The notes under the pieces: generated by a model
What the model saw: the letters and a program-made list of their open reading frames with translations, nothing else
What the model was told of the DNA's origin: nothing
Database searches by the model: none
Shown here: positions 48,825 through 56,296 of the stretch, in pieces
Position numbering within the stretch: position 1 is the stretch's first letter
Layout of the letters: each line of letters begins with the position of its first letter
Program-made: the position numbers and the translations under genes
Assembly (NCBI RefSeq): GCF_017308975.1
Contig: NZ_JADWPD010000037.1
Location: 1-64,000 of the forward strand
DNA length: 64,000 nucleotides
Origin: Amycolatopsis sp. MtRt-6
GTDB lineage: Bacteria; Actinomycetota; Actinomycetes; Mycobacteriales; Pseudonocardiaceae
Direction of reading: 5' to 3'

Positions 48825-50011
48825 CCTTCCTGTACACGGTTTTCAGCCTCGCGCTCGTGGTGCTGCTCGTCGCGGGCATCATCGAACAGCGCCGGCACCA
48901 ACGCAACCTCGACACCATCCCCCACCGGATCCTGGTCAACGGCATCCGCGGCAAGAGCTCGGTCACCCGGCTGTGCGCGGGAGCGTTGCGCGCCGGGGAC
49001 CTGACCGTGGTCGCCAAGACCACCGGCACCGCGGCCCGGTTCATCCACCCCGACGCGACCGAGGAGCCGGTGCACCGGAAGTTCGGCATCGCCAACGTCG
49101 TCGAGCAGATCGGCATCGTCCGCCAGGCCGCCGCCGCGCAGCCGGACGTCCTGGTCATGGAATGCATGGCCGTCATGCCGCCGCTGCAGGAAATCAACCA
49201 GACCAAGCTCATCCGATCCACCATCGGCGTTCTCAGCAACGTCCGCGAAGACCACCTCCAGGAAATGGGTCCCACCCTCGAGGACGTCGCCCGCTCGCTC
49301 TCCCGGTCCATGCCGGTCGGCGGCGTCTGCGTCACGGCCGAACGCGACCTGCTGCCCGTTCTCCAGGAGGAAGCGGACAAGCGGTCCTGCCGGCTGATCG
49401 CCGTCGATTCCGGCGACGTCACCGACGACGAAATGGCCGGGTTCGGCTACCACAGCTTCAAGGAGAACGTCGCCATCTCCCTCGAAGTCGCGCGGCTGCT
49501 CGGTGTGCCCCGGGAACAGGCGCTGAAAGGCATGTGGGACGCGCCACCCGATCCCGGTGTCCTCACGGTGAAGTCCTACGACTTCGACGGCAAGTCGCTG
49601 CGCTTCGCCAACGTGTTCGCCGCCAACGATCCGCGCTCCACGGTGATGAACGTGCGGGAGCTCATCGAGCAGGGACGGATCCAGGAACCCGTCTTCACCC
49701 TCGTCAACTGCCGGCCCGACCGCGTCGAACGCAACGGCCAGATGGGCGAGATCGTGGCCGAACTGCGCACCGGCAAGCTCTTCGCGATCGGCCACCCCAC
49801 CAGGTCGGCGCTGGCCAAGGTCCCGGCCGGCTGGCGCGGCCAGGTCTTCGACCTCGGCGGCGCGAACCGTCCGGTCGAGGAAATCCTGCGCACCATCGTC
49901 GACCAGATCGACCACGACGCGTCGCTTGTGGCGATCGGCAACATCCACGGCCAAGGAGAAAAGCTGGTGCACCACTTGGAAAACGCGGCAAAGATGGGAA
50001 CGCGGTGCTGA
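48821..50011 (+). CDS. pgsB: poly-gamma-glutamate synthase ligase subunit PgsB (CapB)
   Basis: A 396-residue amide ligase of the CapB/PgsB family, related to Mur ligases. After one N-terminal hydrophobic segment comes the ATP-binding loop GIRGKSSVTR (residues 41-50), then family motifs KTTGTAARFIHPDATEEPVH, VMECMAVMPPLQEIN and LSNVREDHLQEMGPTLEDVA. It polymerises glutamate through gamma linkages at the inner membrane together with PgsC. It overlaps the upstream HAMP protein by four bases and PgsC (GTG at 50005) by seven. A canonical PgsA/CapA phosphatase-like subunit is not encoded in the window. Confidence 0.94.
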   Translation: MTFLYTVFSLALVVLLVAGIIEQRRHQRNLDTIPHRILVNGIRGKSSVTRLCAGALRAGDLTVVAKTTGTAARFIHPDATEEPVHRKFGIANVVEQIGIVRQAAAAQPDVLVMECMAVMPPLQEINQTKLIRSTIGVLSNVREDHLQEMGPTLEDVARSLSRSMPVGGVCVTAERDLLPVLQEEADKRSCRLIAVDSGDVTDDEMAGFGYHSFKENVAISLEVARLLGVPREQALKGMWDAPPDPGVLTVKSYDFDGKSLRFANVFAANDPRSTVMNVRELIEQGRIQEPVFTLVNCRPDRVERNGQMGEIVAELRTGKLFAIGHPTRSALAKVPAGWRGQVFDLGGANRPVEEILRTIVDQIDHDASLVAIGNIHGQGEKLVHHLENAAKMGTRC

Positions 50012-50493
50012 CCGCCACCGTGACGGCCGAGGTGGCCGTGCTCGGCATCGCCATCGGCCTGGTGTTCTCGCTCGGCTGCTACCTGCTGTCCAACCTGTCA
50101 CCCGGCGGGATGATCACGCCGGGCTGGCTCGCCCTGGCTCTCATCACCGACCCGCGCAGGCTGTGGATCATCGCCGCGGTCACCGTCGGCACCTACTTCG
50201 GCGCCCGGCTGCTGCAGAAGTTCGTGATCCTTTACGGCAAGCGGCTCTTCGCGGCCGTTCTGCTGCTCGGCGTGTTCCTGCAGCTGACCATCTTCCTCTT
50301 CCTGCTGAAGGACCACCCGTTCCTGTTCTCCCGCGGAACACTCGGCTTCATCGTGCCCGGCCTGATCGCCTACCAGTGCGTCCGCCAGCCCATCAAGGCC
50401 ACCCTGGCCTCGACCGGCATCGTCACGCTGCTGGCCTACGTCGTCCTGCTCTCCGGCGTGCTGCTCAACCTGCTGCCGCAGTCGGCGTCGTAA
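50005..50493 (+). CDS. pgsC: poly-gamma-glutamate synthase membrane subunit PgsC (CapC)
   Basis: A 162-residue integral membrane protein with about five hydrophobic segments. LGIAIGLVFSLGCYLLSNLS followed by PGGMITPGWLAL, and later RGTLGFIVPGLIAYQCVRQP, are typical of CapC/PgsC. The usual length is about 150 residues. It starts with GTG 50005, overlapping the pgsB stop. With PgsB it forms the membrane synthase core. Its last 58 bases overlap the end of the convergent response regulator gene. Confidence 0.93.
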   Translation: MLTATVTAEVAVLGIAIGLVFSLGCYLLSNLSPGGMITPGWLALALITDPRRLWIIAAVTVGTYFGARLLQKFVILYGKRLFAAVLLLGVFLQLTIFLFLLKDHPFLFSRGTLGFIVPGLIAYQCVRQPIKATLASTGIVTLLAYVVLLSGVLLNLLPQSAS

Positions 50494-51119
50494 GCGATCA
50501 TGGCCAGCTGCACGCGGTTGCCGCAGTCCAGTTTGCCGAGCATCCGGCTGACGTGGGCTTTGACCGAGCCCTCGCTCATCCCGGCAGAGCGGGCGATTTC
50601 CGTGTTCGACAGCCCGTTCGCCAGCATGGTCAGGACGCGGCGTTCCCGGGCGCTCAGGACGGCCAGCCGGGCGCGGGCCCGCTCGACGCGTTCCGGATCG
50701 CGCTCGGTGAACGTCGTCAGCAGCGAGCGGGTCACCTGGGGCGCGAGGAACGCGCCACCCGCGGCGAGCGCCCGCACGGCGCCGAGAAGGGCCTGGGGCG
50801 GCATGTCCTTGAGCAGGAAGCCGAGGGCTCCCGAACGCAGTGCGCGGTGGACGTACTTGTCGTAGCCGAACGTGGTCAGCATGGCGACCGCCGTCGACGG
50901 GACGTGGCGGCACACCAGCTCCGCCGCCGACAACCCGTCGCCATCGGCCATGTGGATGTCCATCAGCACGACGTCCGGCCGATGGCGCCGCACCAGCAGC
51001 AGCGCCTCGGTCCCGCTGCCCGCTTCCGCGACGACCTCGACGTCGTCCGCGGTCTCGAGCAGACCCCGGATGCCGGACCTGATCAGCGGTTCGTCGTCCG
51101 CGACGATGACCGAGATCAT
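50436..51119 (-). CDS. NarL/LuxR-type response regulator of two-component system 3
   Basis: A 227-residue response regulator with Asp54 in VVLMDIHMADGDG and a LuxR helix-turn-helix (RLAVLSARERRVLTMLANGL, then SEGSVKAHVSRMLGKLDCGN). It is clearly different from the duplicated pair. The start is the ATG at 51119, overlapping the kinase stop (ATGA). Its 3' end overlaps pgsC by 58 bases in the convergent direction, so strong transcription of one could hinder the other by antisense or collision. A link to poly-gamma-glutamate control is possible but is only inferred from position. Confidence 0.93.
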   Translation of the reverse strand: MISVIVADDEPLIRSGIRGLLETADDVEVVAEAGSGTEALLLVRRHRPDVVLMDIHMADGDGLSAAELVCRHVPSTAVAMLTTFGYDKYVHRALRSGALGFLLKDMPPQALLGAVRALAAGGAFLAPQVTRSLLTTFTERDPERVERARARLAVLSARERRVLTMLANGLSNTEIARSAGMSEGSVKAHVSRMLGKLDCGNRVQLAMIAYDADCGSRLSSTPESRTT

Positions 51120-52180
51120 GCGTTCCCCGCCCTCGTCGCCAGCACGGCGTGGACCGCGAAACCGCCGTCGCCGGTCGGTCCGTACGACAAGTGGCCGCCG
51201 AGCGTCCGGATCTGTGCCGTGAGAGAGCGCAGGCCCCGGCCGGTCCCGACACCGTGGGTGGCCGGGGGCCGGGCGCCGGGACCGTTCCTGACCAGCAGCC
51301 GAACCCGGTCCGGTGCCACTTGGCACTCCACTTCGACATCGACCGGCCCGGCGTGTTTGTGCACGTTGGTCAACGCCTCCTGCACGATGCGGTACGCCGC
51401 GTCGGACAAGGTCTTGGGCAGCGAGGCCATCCGATCGTCCACCCGGGACTCGATGCGCATGCCGGTCAGGCGCGAGCATTCGACGAGATCCGGCACGGAC
51501 TTCGGGCGGGGATCGGCGTCCAGCACGCCGATGATCTCACGGAGAGACTGCATGGCCTCGCGGCTGGTCGCACCCAGCAGTTCGGCGGTCCGGGCATCGG
51601 CCTTGCCGCCGAGTTCGAGCCGGCCGGCCTGCAACGAGATGAGGCTCAGCTTGTGCCCCAGGACATCGTGCATCTCCCGGGCGATCCGGTCGCGTTCCTG
51701 CGTGACGGCACGCTCACGGTGCAACGCGGCCTGCTGCCGGAAGCGGCGGACGCACACCCCCAGCAGAGCGGGAAACAGTATCTGGAACCCGGCATCCGAG
51801 GCGCCGTCGACGAGGTCGGCCGGATCCCAGGCCAGGACCACGTAGGCGAGTGACGCGGCAGCGACCCCCAGGACGCCGGGAACCGCCCGGCCCCGCGCGC
51901 CGACCGTGTAGGCCGCGCACCACAGCGCCAAGAAAACATCGCCCACCGTGAGGAGCTGGATCGACATCACGCCGGCCAGCACGGCCGACGGCGTGCGCCT
52001 TCTGGCCACGAGCAGGGCCGCGGCGCCGGCCGCCCACCACCGGGTCTCGGCATCCGGGGACAGGGCGATGGTCAGGCCGCCCCAGACCAGGACCGCCGCG
52101 GCGTCGAGGAGCAGCTCTCGCCGTCGCGGGCCCAGGCGGTTCCACCGTGCTTCGCATTTTTCGACCCAGGAAGCGGTCAT
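51116..52180 (-). CDS. sensor histidine kinase of two-component system 3 (HisKA_3)
   Basis: A 354-residue NarX/DesK-type kinase. Hydrophobic segments fill residues 24-145, the phosphoacceptor is His171 in IAREMHDVLGHKLSLISLQA, and the ATPase part has RIVQEALTNVHKHAGPVDVE and GTGRGLRSLTAQIRTLGGHL. I start it at the ATG at 52180 (MTASWVEKCEARWN); the frame is open further upstream, but into the two-hairpin element. The first gene of its operon, it is preceded by 279 bp carrying that element and the end of the dioxygenase operon. Confidence 0.92.
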   Translation of the reverse strand: MTASWVEKCEARWNRLGPRRRELLLDAAAVLVWGGLTIALSPDAETRWWAAGAAALLVARRRTPSAVLAGVMSIQLLTVGDVFLALWCAAYTVGARGRAVPGVLGVAAASLAYVVLAWDPADLVDGASDAGFQILFPALLGVCVRRFRQQAALHRERAVTQERDRIAREMHDVLGHKLSLISLQAGRLELGGKADARTAELLGATSREAMQSLREIIGVLDADPRPKSVPDLVECSRLTGMRIESRVDDRMASLPKTLSDAAYRIVQEALTNVHKHAGPVDVEVECQVAPDRVRLLVRNGPGARPPATHGVGTGRGLRSLTAQIRTLGGHLSYGPTGDGGFAVHAVLATRAGNA

Positions 52181-52240
52181 GTCACTCCTCGCGCGGCCAT
52201 CGCGGCAGCCGGCCCCAGCTCGAGACGGTCGAGCGATCGC

Positions 52241-52326
52241 GGTGGAGAGCCGCAGAGCTGGGGGTGGTTCCGCGGCTCTCCACCACGTTGCCGGACGAGG
52301 CGGGGAACATCGGGGCTGCCTCGTCC
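52241..52326 (-). promoter_or_regulatory. two-hairpin element, copy B, in the leader of histidine kinase 3
   Basis: Hairpin 1 pairs GGTGGAGAGCCGC (52241-52253) with 52272-52284, 13 perfect pairs. Hairpin 2 pairs GGACGAGGC (52293-52301) with 52318-52326, 9 perfect pairs, around a 16-base loop. Layout, spacer length (8) and parts of the loop (GGAACA-CGGGGCT against GGAACC-CGGGGCT) match copy A at 43346-43430, and similarity continues about 50 bp to the right in both. The kinase start lies 60 bases beyond. Confidence 0.6.
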
Positions 52327-52459
52327 GCGGACCAGCCTGCCGCGTCTCGAAGCCGGCGACCACCCGCCACCCGGCTGCCGTCGCCCGGCCGGGTGGGCGG
52401 AACTGCTCCCACCCGGCGAGCAGGCTACGGGCCGGGTTGCGCCCCGGTCGCGCAGGCCG

Positions 52460-53368
52460 TCATGGACGCCGTGTCTCCGCGGGAGCGAGCACGATGTCGA
52501 ACCGCACGCGTGACCAGGTGCCCTCGACCGGCCGCCCGTCGGGCGTCGGCGTTCCCGGCTCCTGCTGTGCGAAGTCGCGGATCAGGGACTCCCGGACGCC
52601 GAAGACGCTGTCCTGCCCGAGAAGTTCGTCCCCGCGGACGAAGATGTGGGTGACCAGGGTGCGGTGGCCGGCGTGGCTGACCATGAAGTGCAGGTGGGAC
52701 GCCCGCATCGGGGACCGGCCCGCCGCTTCGAGCAGCCGGCCGACCGGGCCGTCGTGCGGGATCGGGTAGGGCGTCGGGGTGACGCCCCAGAACCGGTAGC
52801 GGCCGTGCTCGTCGGTGTACAGGTGCGCGCGGCCGGCGGTTCGCCCGTCGTCGTACTGCACGTCGTACCGCCCGTCGGCGTCGGCCTCCCATACTTCGAT
52901 CCGGGCGTCGGCCAGCGGAGCTCCGTCGGTGCCGGTGACCGTGCCCTCGACCCAGCACGGCTCGCCCGTGGCCGGTCCGGCGATGTCGCCACCCAGCGGA
53001 ATCCGCGGTGCGTCTGCCACGAAGAACGGGCCGAACACGGTGGCTTCCGTGGCGTTGCCGCAGGCCGGGTTGGCGACGGTGATCGTCTGCATCGACGCGC
53101 CGAGCACGTCGGACAGCAGGATGAATTCCTGGCGCCTGTCATCGGTGATCTCACCGCAGCGGGTGAGGAATTCGACGGCCGCGGCCCATTCCTGCTCGGT
53201 GAGCCGGACTTCGCGGACGAACGCGTGCAGGTGGCGGACGAGCCCGGTCAGCAGCTCCCGCAGCCGGACGTCGGCACAGCTGTCGAACGAACGCACGACG
53301 CGTTCCAGCAGTTCCTGTTCGCGGGCGTGCTGCCGGTCGGCCGGTTCGGCGGTGCGGGTGGCGGGCAC
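52460..53368 (-). CDS. intradiol ring-cleavage dioxygenase (catechol/hydroxyquinol 1,2-dioxygenase)
   Basis: A 302-residue dioxygenase. The N-terminal helical dimerisation domain (residues about 10-105) precedes the catalytic beta-sandwich with ATVFGPFFVADAPRIPLGGD. Candidate Fe(III) ligands are the Tyr in DGRYDVQY, the Tyr in GRYRFWGVTPTPYPIP, and the two His of SHLHFMVSHAG. The GTG at 53368 is chosen because AGGAGGA lies just upstream and the preceding frame is Arg/Pro-rich. Next to a maleylacetate reductase, cleavage of hydroxyquinol (1,2,4-trihydroxybenzene) to maleylacetate is the likeliest reaction; catechol or a chlorocatechol cannot be excluded. Confidence 0.9.
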   Translation of the reverse strand: MPATRTAEPADRQHAREQELLERVVRSFDSCADVRLRELLTGLVRHLHAFVREVRLTEQEWAAAVEFLTRCGEITDDRRQEFILLSDVLGASMQTITVANPACGNATEATVFGPFFVADAPRIPLGGDIAGPATGEPCWVEGTVTGTDGAPLADARIEVWEADADGRYDVQYDDGRTAGRAHLYTDEHGRYRFWGVTPTPYPIPHDGPVGRLLEAAGRSPMRASHLHFMVSHAGHRTLVTHIFVRGDELLGQDSVFGVRESLIRDFAQQEPGTPTPDGRPVEGTWSRVRFDIVLAPAETRRP

Positions 53369-53441
53369 TGGTCCTCCTCGACCTCGGCGCACTGTCGGTG
53401 CCGACGGTAGAAGGGGCTCCGGCGCGCCGGAATCGGTACTG

Positions 53442-54512
53442 TCACCTGTGCGGGTAGGGGATTTCTTCAGTCCCGGCCCAGGCGGCGCGCACCAGCGCCG
53501 TGAGGCTCTCGATGTCGACCGGAGCGGGATTCCCCGGCGGGACAACGGAAAGCACCGCTTCGGCAGCCGGTCCGATCCCGGCTTCGGGCATGCCGTGGTC
53601 CCGCAGGGCGACCGGCGCCGCGAGCCGGGCCCGCAGCTTCGAAAGCCCGGTGACCGCCGACGGCGCGTGCAACGCGGCGGCGATGCGGCGTTCCGCCTCG
53701 GGGGCGGCGGACTCGTTCAGCGCGAGGACGTGGGGCAGGACCACCGCGTGCGTCGCCGCGTGGGGCAGGTCGAACATGCCGCCGAGGACGTGGCAGATCT
53801 TGTGGTGCAGCCCGGAACCGGCCGAGGCGAAGGCCACCGCGGACAGATAGGCGCCGTAGAGGGCCTGCTCGCGGCCGGGCAGCCCGCCGGGATCGTCGGC
53901 CACCCGCGGAAGTCCCGCGTTGAGCGCGCGGATCCCTTCGCCGGCCAGTGCCGCGTTGACCGGGTTCGCGCGGGGCGCCCACAGCGCGTCCACGCAGTGC
54001 GCCAGCGCGTTCAGCCCCGAAGCCACCGACAGCCGGACCGGCAGCGTGAGCGTCAGTGACGCGTCGTAGACCACCGTCCGGGGGAGCACGCGGGCGTCCG
54101 TCCCGGTGGTCTTGCGGTTCGCGTCGGTCAGGCCCCAGACGTCGGTCGCCTCGGAGCCGGCGTAGGTGGTGGGGACGGCGATGATCGGCAGGCCGGTGGT
54201 GAGGGCGACGGCTTTCGCGAGCCCGGTGGTCGAGCCGCCGCCCACGGAAACGAGCGCGTCGACGTCGTGGGCGGCGGCCGCGGCGCGGGCCCGGTGCGCG
54301 ACCTCGACCGGGACGTGCGGGGCGACCTCGTGGTGCCACACCGCGACCGGCAGGCTGCCCGCCACGCGCCGCGCGGTGTCCTTTTCGGACTCGGCCGCGA
54401 TCACCATGACCCGCGAACACCCGCGGGCGGTGGTTTCCGCGGCCAGGTGCGCCGCCGCTTCGCCGGAGGCGAACCGGATCCGTTGCGGCAGTGTGTCGTG
54501 GACGAAACGCAT
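53442..54512 (-). CDS. maleylacetate reductase (iron-containing alcohol dehydrogenase family)
   Basis: A 356-residue enzyme that reduces maleylacetate to 3-oxoadipate with NAD(P)H. Landmarks are the cofactor loop VSVGGGSTTGLAKAVAL, TTYAGSEATDVWGLTDANRK, the metal-site region GLNALAHCVDALWAPRANPV and HHKICHVLGGMFDLPHAATH. The start is the ATG at 54512. The dioxygenase gene follows 73 bp downstream in the same orientation; together they complete the lower hydroxyquinol/resorcinol branch feeding the beta-ketoadipate pathway. An operator-like palindrome lies 41 bases upstream. Confidence 0.93.
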   Translation of the reverse strand: MRFVHDTLPQRIRFASGEAAAHLAAETTARGCSRVMVIAAESEKDTARRVAGSLPVAVWHHEVAPHVPVEVAHRARAAAAAHDVDALVSVGGGSTTGLAKAVALTTGLPIIAVPTTYAGSEATDVWGLTDANRKTTGTDARVLPRTVVYDASLTLTLPVRLSVASGLNALAHCVDALWAPRANPVNAALAGEGIRALNAGLPRVADDPGGLPGREQALYGAYLSAVAFASAGSGLHHKICHVLGGMFDLPHAATHAVVLPHVLALNESAAPEAERRIAAALHAPSAVTGLSKLRARLAAPVALRDHGMPEAGIGPAAEAVLSVVPPGNPAPVDIESLTALVRAAWAGTEEIPYPHR

Positions 54513-54552
54513 GGTCGGCTCCCGGCTCCTCGTGGTTACGGGGAAGCTACGC

Positions 54553-54580
54553 GGCAAACTATCCACTTGACAAGTTTGCC
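54553..54580. promoter_or_regulatory. operator palindrome in the divergent region of the maleylacetate reductase and amine operons
   Basis: GGCAAACT, 12 bases, AGTTTGCC is a perfect 8+8 inverted repeat. Nested inside it is the 11-bp palindrome ACTTGACAAGT (54565-54575), and TTGACA within that could be a -35 hexamer. A MarR- or TetR-type repressor bound here would block the hydroxyquinol promoter. No such regulator gene is in the window. Confidence 0.6.
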
Positions 54581-54692
54581 GGGAGCCCGCACTCTCGTGG
54601 GCACCGCTCGCCAGGCAGGCGCCGCAAACCCCGGCGTACCGCGCCTCACCCGGATGCGTCCGCGTCCCCGTTCGCCACCACGAAGGCAAACC

Positions 54693-55943
54693 ATGAATCA
54701 GCAGAGCGACGTGATCGTCATCGGTGCCGGCTTCGCCGGGCTCACCGCCGCCAGGGAACTGAGCCGGCGCGGCCGGTCCGTGCTCGTCCTGGAGGCGCGT
54801 GACCGGATCGGCGGGCGAACCTGGACCGACACCCGGTTCGGGCTCCCCCTGGAAATGGGCGGCACGTGGGTGCACTGGACCCAGCCGCACGTCTGGGCCG
54901 AAATCACCCGCTACGGCCTCGAAGTCACGCGAAGCCCGATCCCGGACCGGGCGTACTGGCACACCGGGGGCCGCGTGCGCGAAGGAACCCCGGACGAGCT
55001 CCTCGCGCTCTTCGACCCGGGAATGACCGCCGTGCTCGCCGGCAGCCGTGACTGGTTCGAGCCTTTCCTGCGCGAGGACTTCGACGCCCTCGACGGCGAA
55101 TCGGTGCTCGACCGCATCGCCACGCTGGGCCTGCCCGAGGACGAGCGGGAACTGCTCGAAGGCATGTGGGCCCTCAACTTCAACGCCCCGCCGGAAACCG
55201 CGGCACTGACCCAGGCGTGGCGCTGGTGCGCCGCGGCGTCGGGCAGCTGGCAGCTGCTCTTCGAGGCCTGTTCGACGATCAAGCTCAAGCACGGCACGAA
55301 GAGCCTGGCCGAGGCGATGGCCGCGGACAGCGCGGCGGAGATCCGGTTCGGCGCCGTCGTGACCGAGGTGACCCAGAACGCGAACGGCGTGACGGTGACG
55401 ACCGAATCGGGCGAAACCCGCCAGGCCGCCGACGTCGTGGTGACCCTTCCGCTCAATGTCCTCGGGAGCATCCGGTTCGACGCCTTCGCCGGGGTCACGA
55501 GCCAGGCGTCCCAGGGCCTGAAGACCTGGATCAAGGTGCGCGGGGACGTCGAGCCGTTCCTCGCCTTCGGCGGCAAGGACCTCCCACTCACCTACGCGCA
55601 CAAGGAGTACGCCGTCGACGGCGACTCGGTCCTGGTCGCCTTCGGTCCCGAAGCCGCGCGCCTGCGTCCCGGCGACGTGGACGGCGTGGCCAAGGCCCTC
55701 GCGATCTGGCGCCCGGACCTCGAAGTCGTCGGCACCGCCGGCCACGACTGGGTCGACGACCGCTTCTCCAGGGAAACGTGGCCCATGCTGCGTCCGGGGC
55801 AGCTCCGGCAGGTGCGGGCGCTCCGGCGGCCCCACGGCCGGGTCCACCTCGCCGGCTCCGACTACGCCACCGGCTGGGCCGGATTCATCGACGGCGCCAT
55901 CGAAAGCGGGCTCGCCACCGCGCGCCGCCTCCTCAGCCGGTGA
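54693..55943 (+). CDS. flavin-dependent amine oxidase
   Basis: A 416-residue FAD amine oxidase. The dinucleotide motif VIVIGAGFAGLTAARELSRR sits at the N-terminus, followed by VLEARDRIGGRTWTDTRFG and LEMGGTWVHWTQPHVW; the C-terminal FAD segment is HLAGSDYATGWAGFIDGAIE. The length and motifs fit monoamine oxidase/putrescine oxidase relatives that oxidise an amine to imine and aldehyde with H2O2 release. It is the first gene of an eight-gene operon that also has a copper amine oxidase, so the pair covers more than one amine or two successive steps. The start is the ATG at 54693. Confidence 0.92.
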   Translation: MNQQSDVIVIGAGFAGLTAARELSRRGRSVLVLEARDRIGGRTWTDTRFGLPLEMGGTWVHWTQPHVWAEITRYGLEVTRSPIPDRAYWHTGGRVREGTPDELLALFDPGMTAVLAGSRDWFEPFLREDFDALDGESVLDRIATLGLPEDERELLEGMWALNFNAPPETAALTQAWRWCAAASGSWQLLFEACSTIKLKHGTKSLAEAMAADSAAEIRFGAVVTEVTQNANGVTVTTESGETRQAADVVVTLPLNVLGSIRFDAFAGVTSQASQGLKTWIKVRGDVEPFLAFGGKDLPLTYAHKEYAVDGDSVLVAFGPEAARLRPGDVDGVAKALAIWRPDLEVVGTAGHDWVDDRFSRETWPMLRPGQLRQVRALRRPHGRVHLAGSDYATGWAGFIDGAIESGLATARRLLSR

Positions 55944-55969
55944 ACCGCTCCCAGCCAGGAAGGCCGACC

Positions 55970-56278
55970 ATGTCCCGTTTCGTCGAGTTCGTGACCTACC
56001 GCGTCAAGGACACCCCGGAGGAGGAGTTCCTCAGGCTCCGGTCGGCGGCCGTCGCCGCGGTCGAAGCCGCCCATCCGGCGCTCGTCGCCGTGCCCGTCCT
56101 CGCCCGGCGGCCGGACGGCTCCTGGGTGGACGTCTGGGTCTACGAAACCGAAGACGACGCCCGCGCGGCCAACGAAGACGCCGCGAACATCCCCGCGTTC
56201 ACCGACTTCGCCCGCGTGCTCGAGGGCGTCGAAATCGAGGCCGGCGCCATGCCCCACCTCGCGATCAGCCCCCGCTGA
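55970..56278 (+). CDS. small dimeric alpha/beta-barrel (ABM-like) protein
   Basis: A 102-residue protein with the beta-alpha-beta-beta-alpha-beta pattern of the antibiotic biosynthesis monooxygenase/dimeric ferredoxin-like fold: FVEFVTYRVKDTPEEEFLRL, then HPALVAVPVLARRPDGSWVD and VWVYETEDDARAANEDA. Members are cofactor-free oxygenases or structural partners. It lies between the flavin amine oxidase and the permease in a tight operon; a role in amine breakdown is inferred from position only. ATG at 55970 with AGGAAGG upstream. Confidence 0.75.
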   Translation: MSRFVEFVTYRVKDTPEEEFLRLRSAAVAAVEAAHPALVAVPVLARRPDGSWVDVWVYETEDDARAANEDAANIPAFTDFARVLEGVEIEAGAMPHLAISPR

Positions 56279-56296
56279 CCACCACCGGAGAGACCC

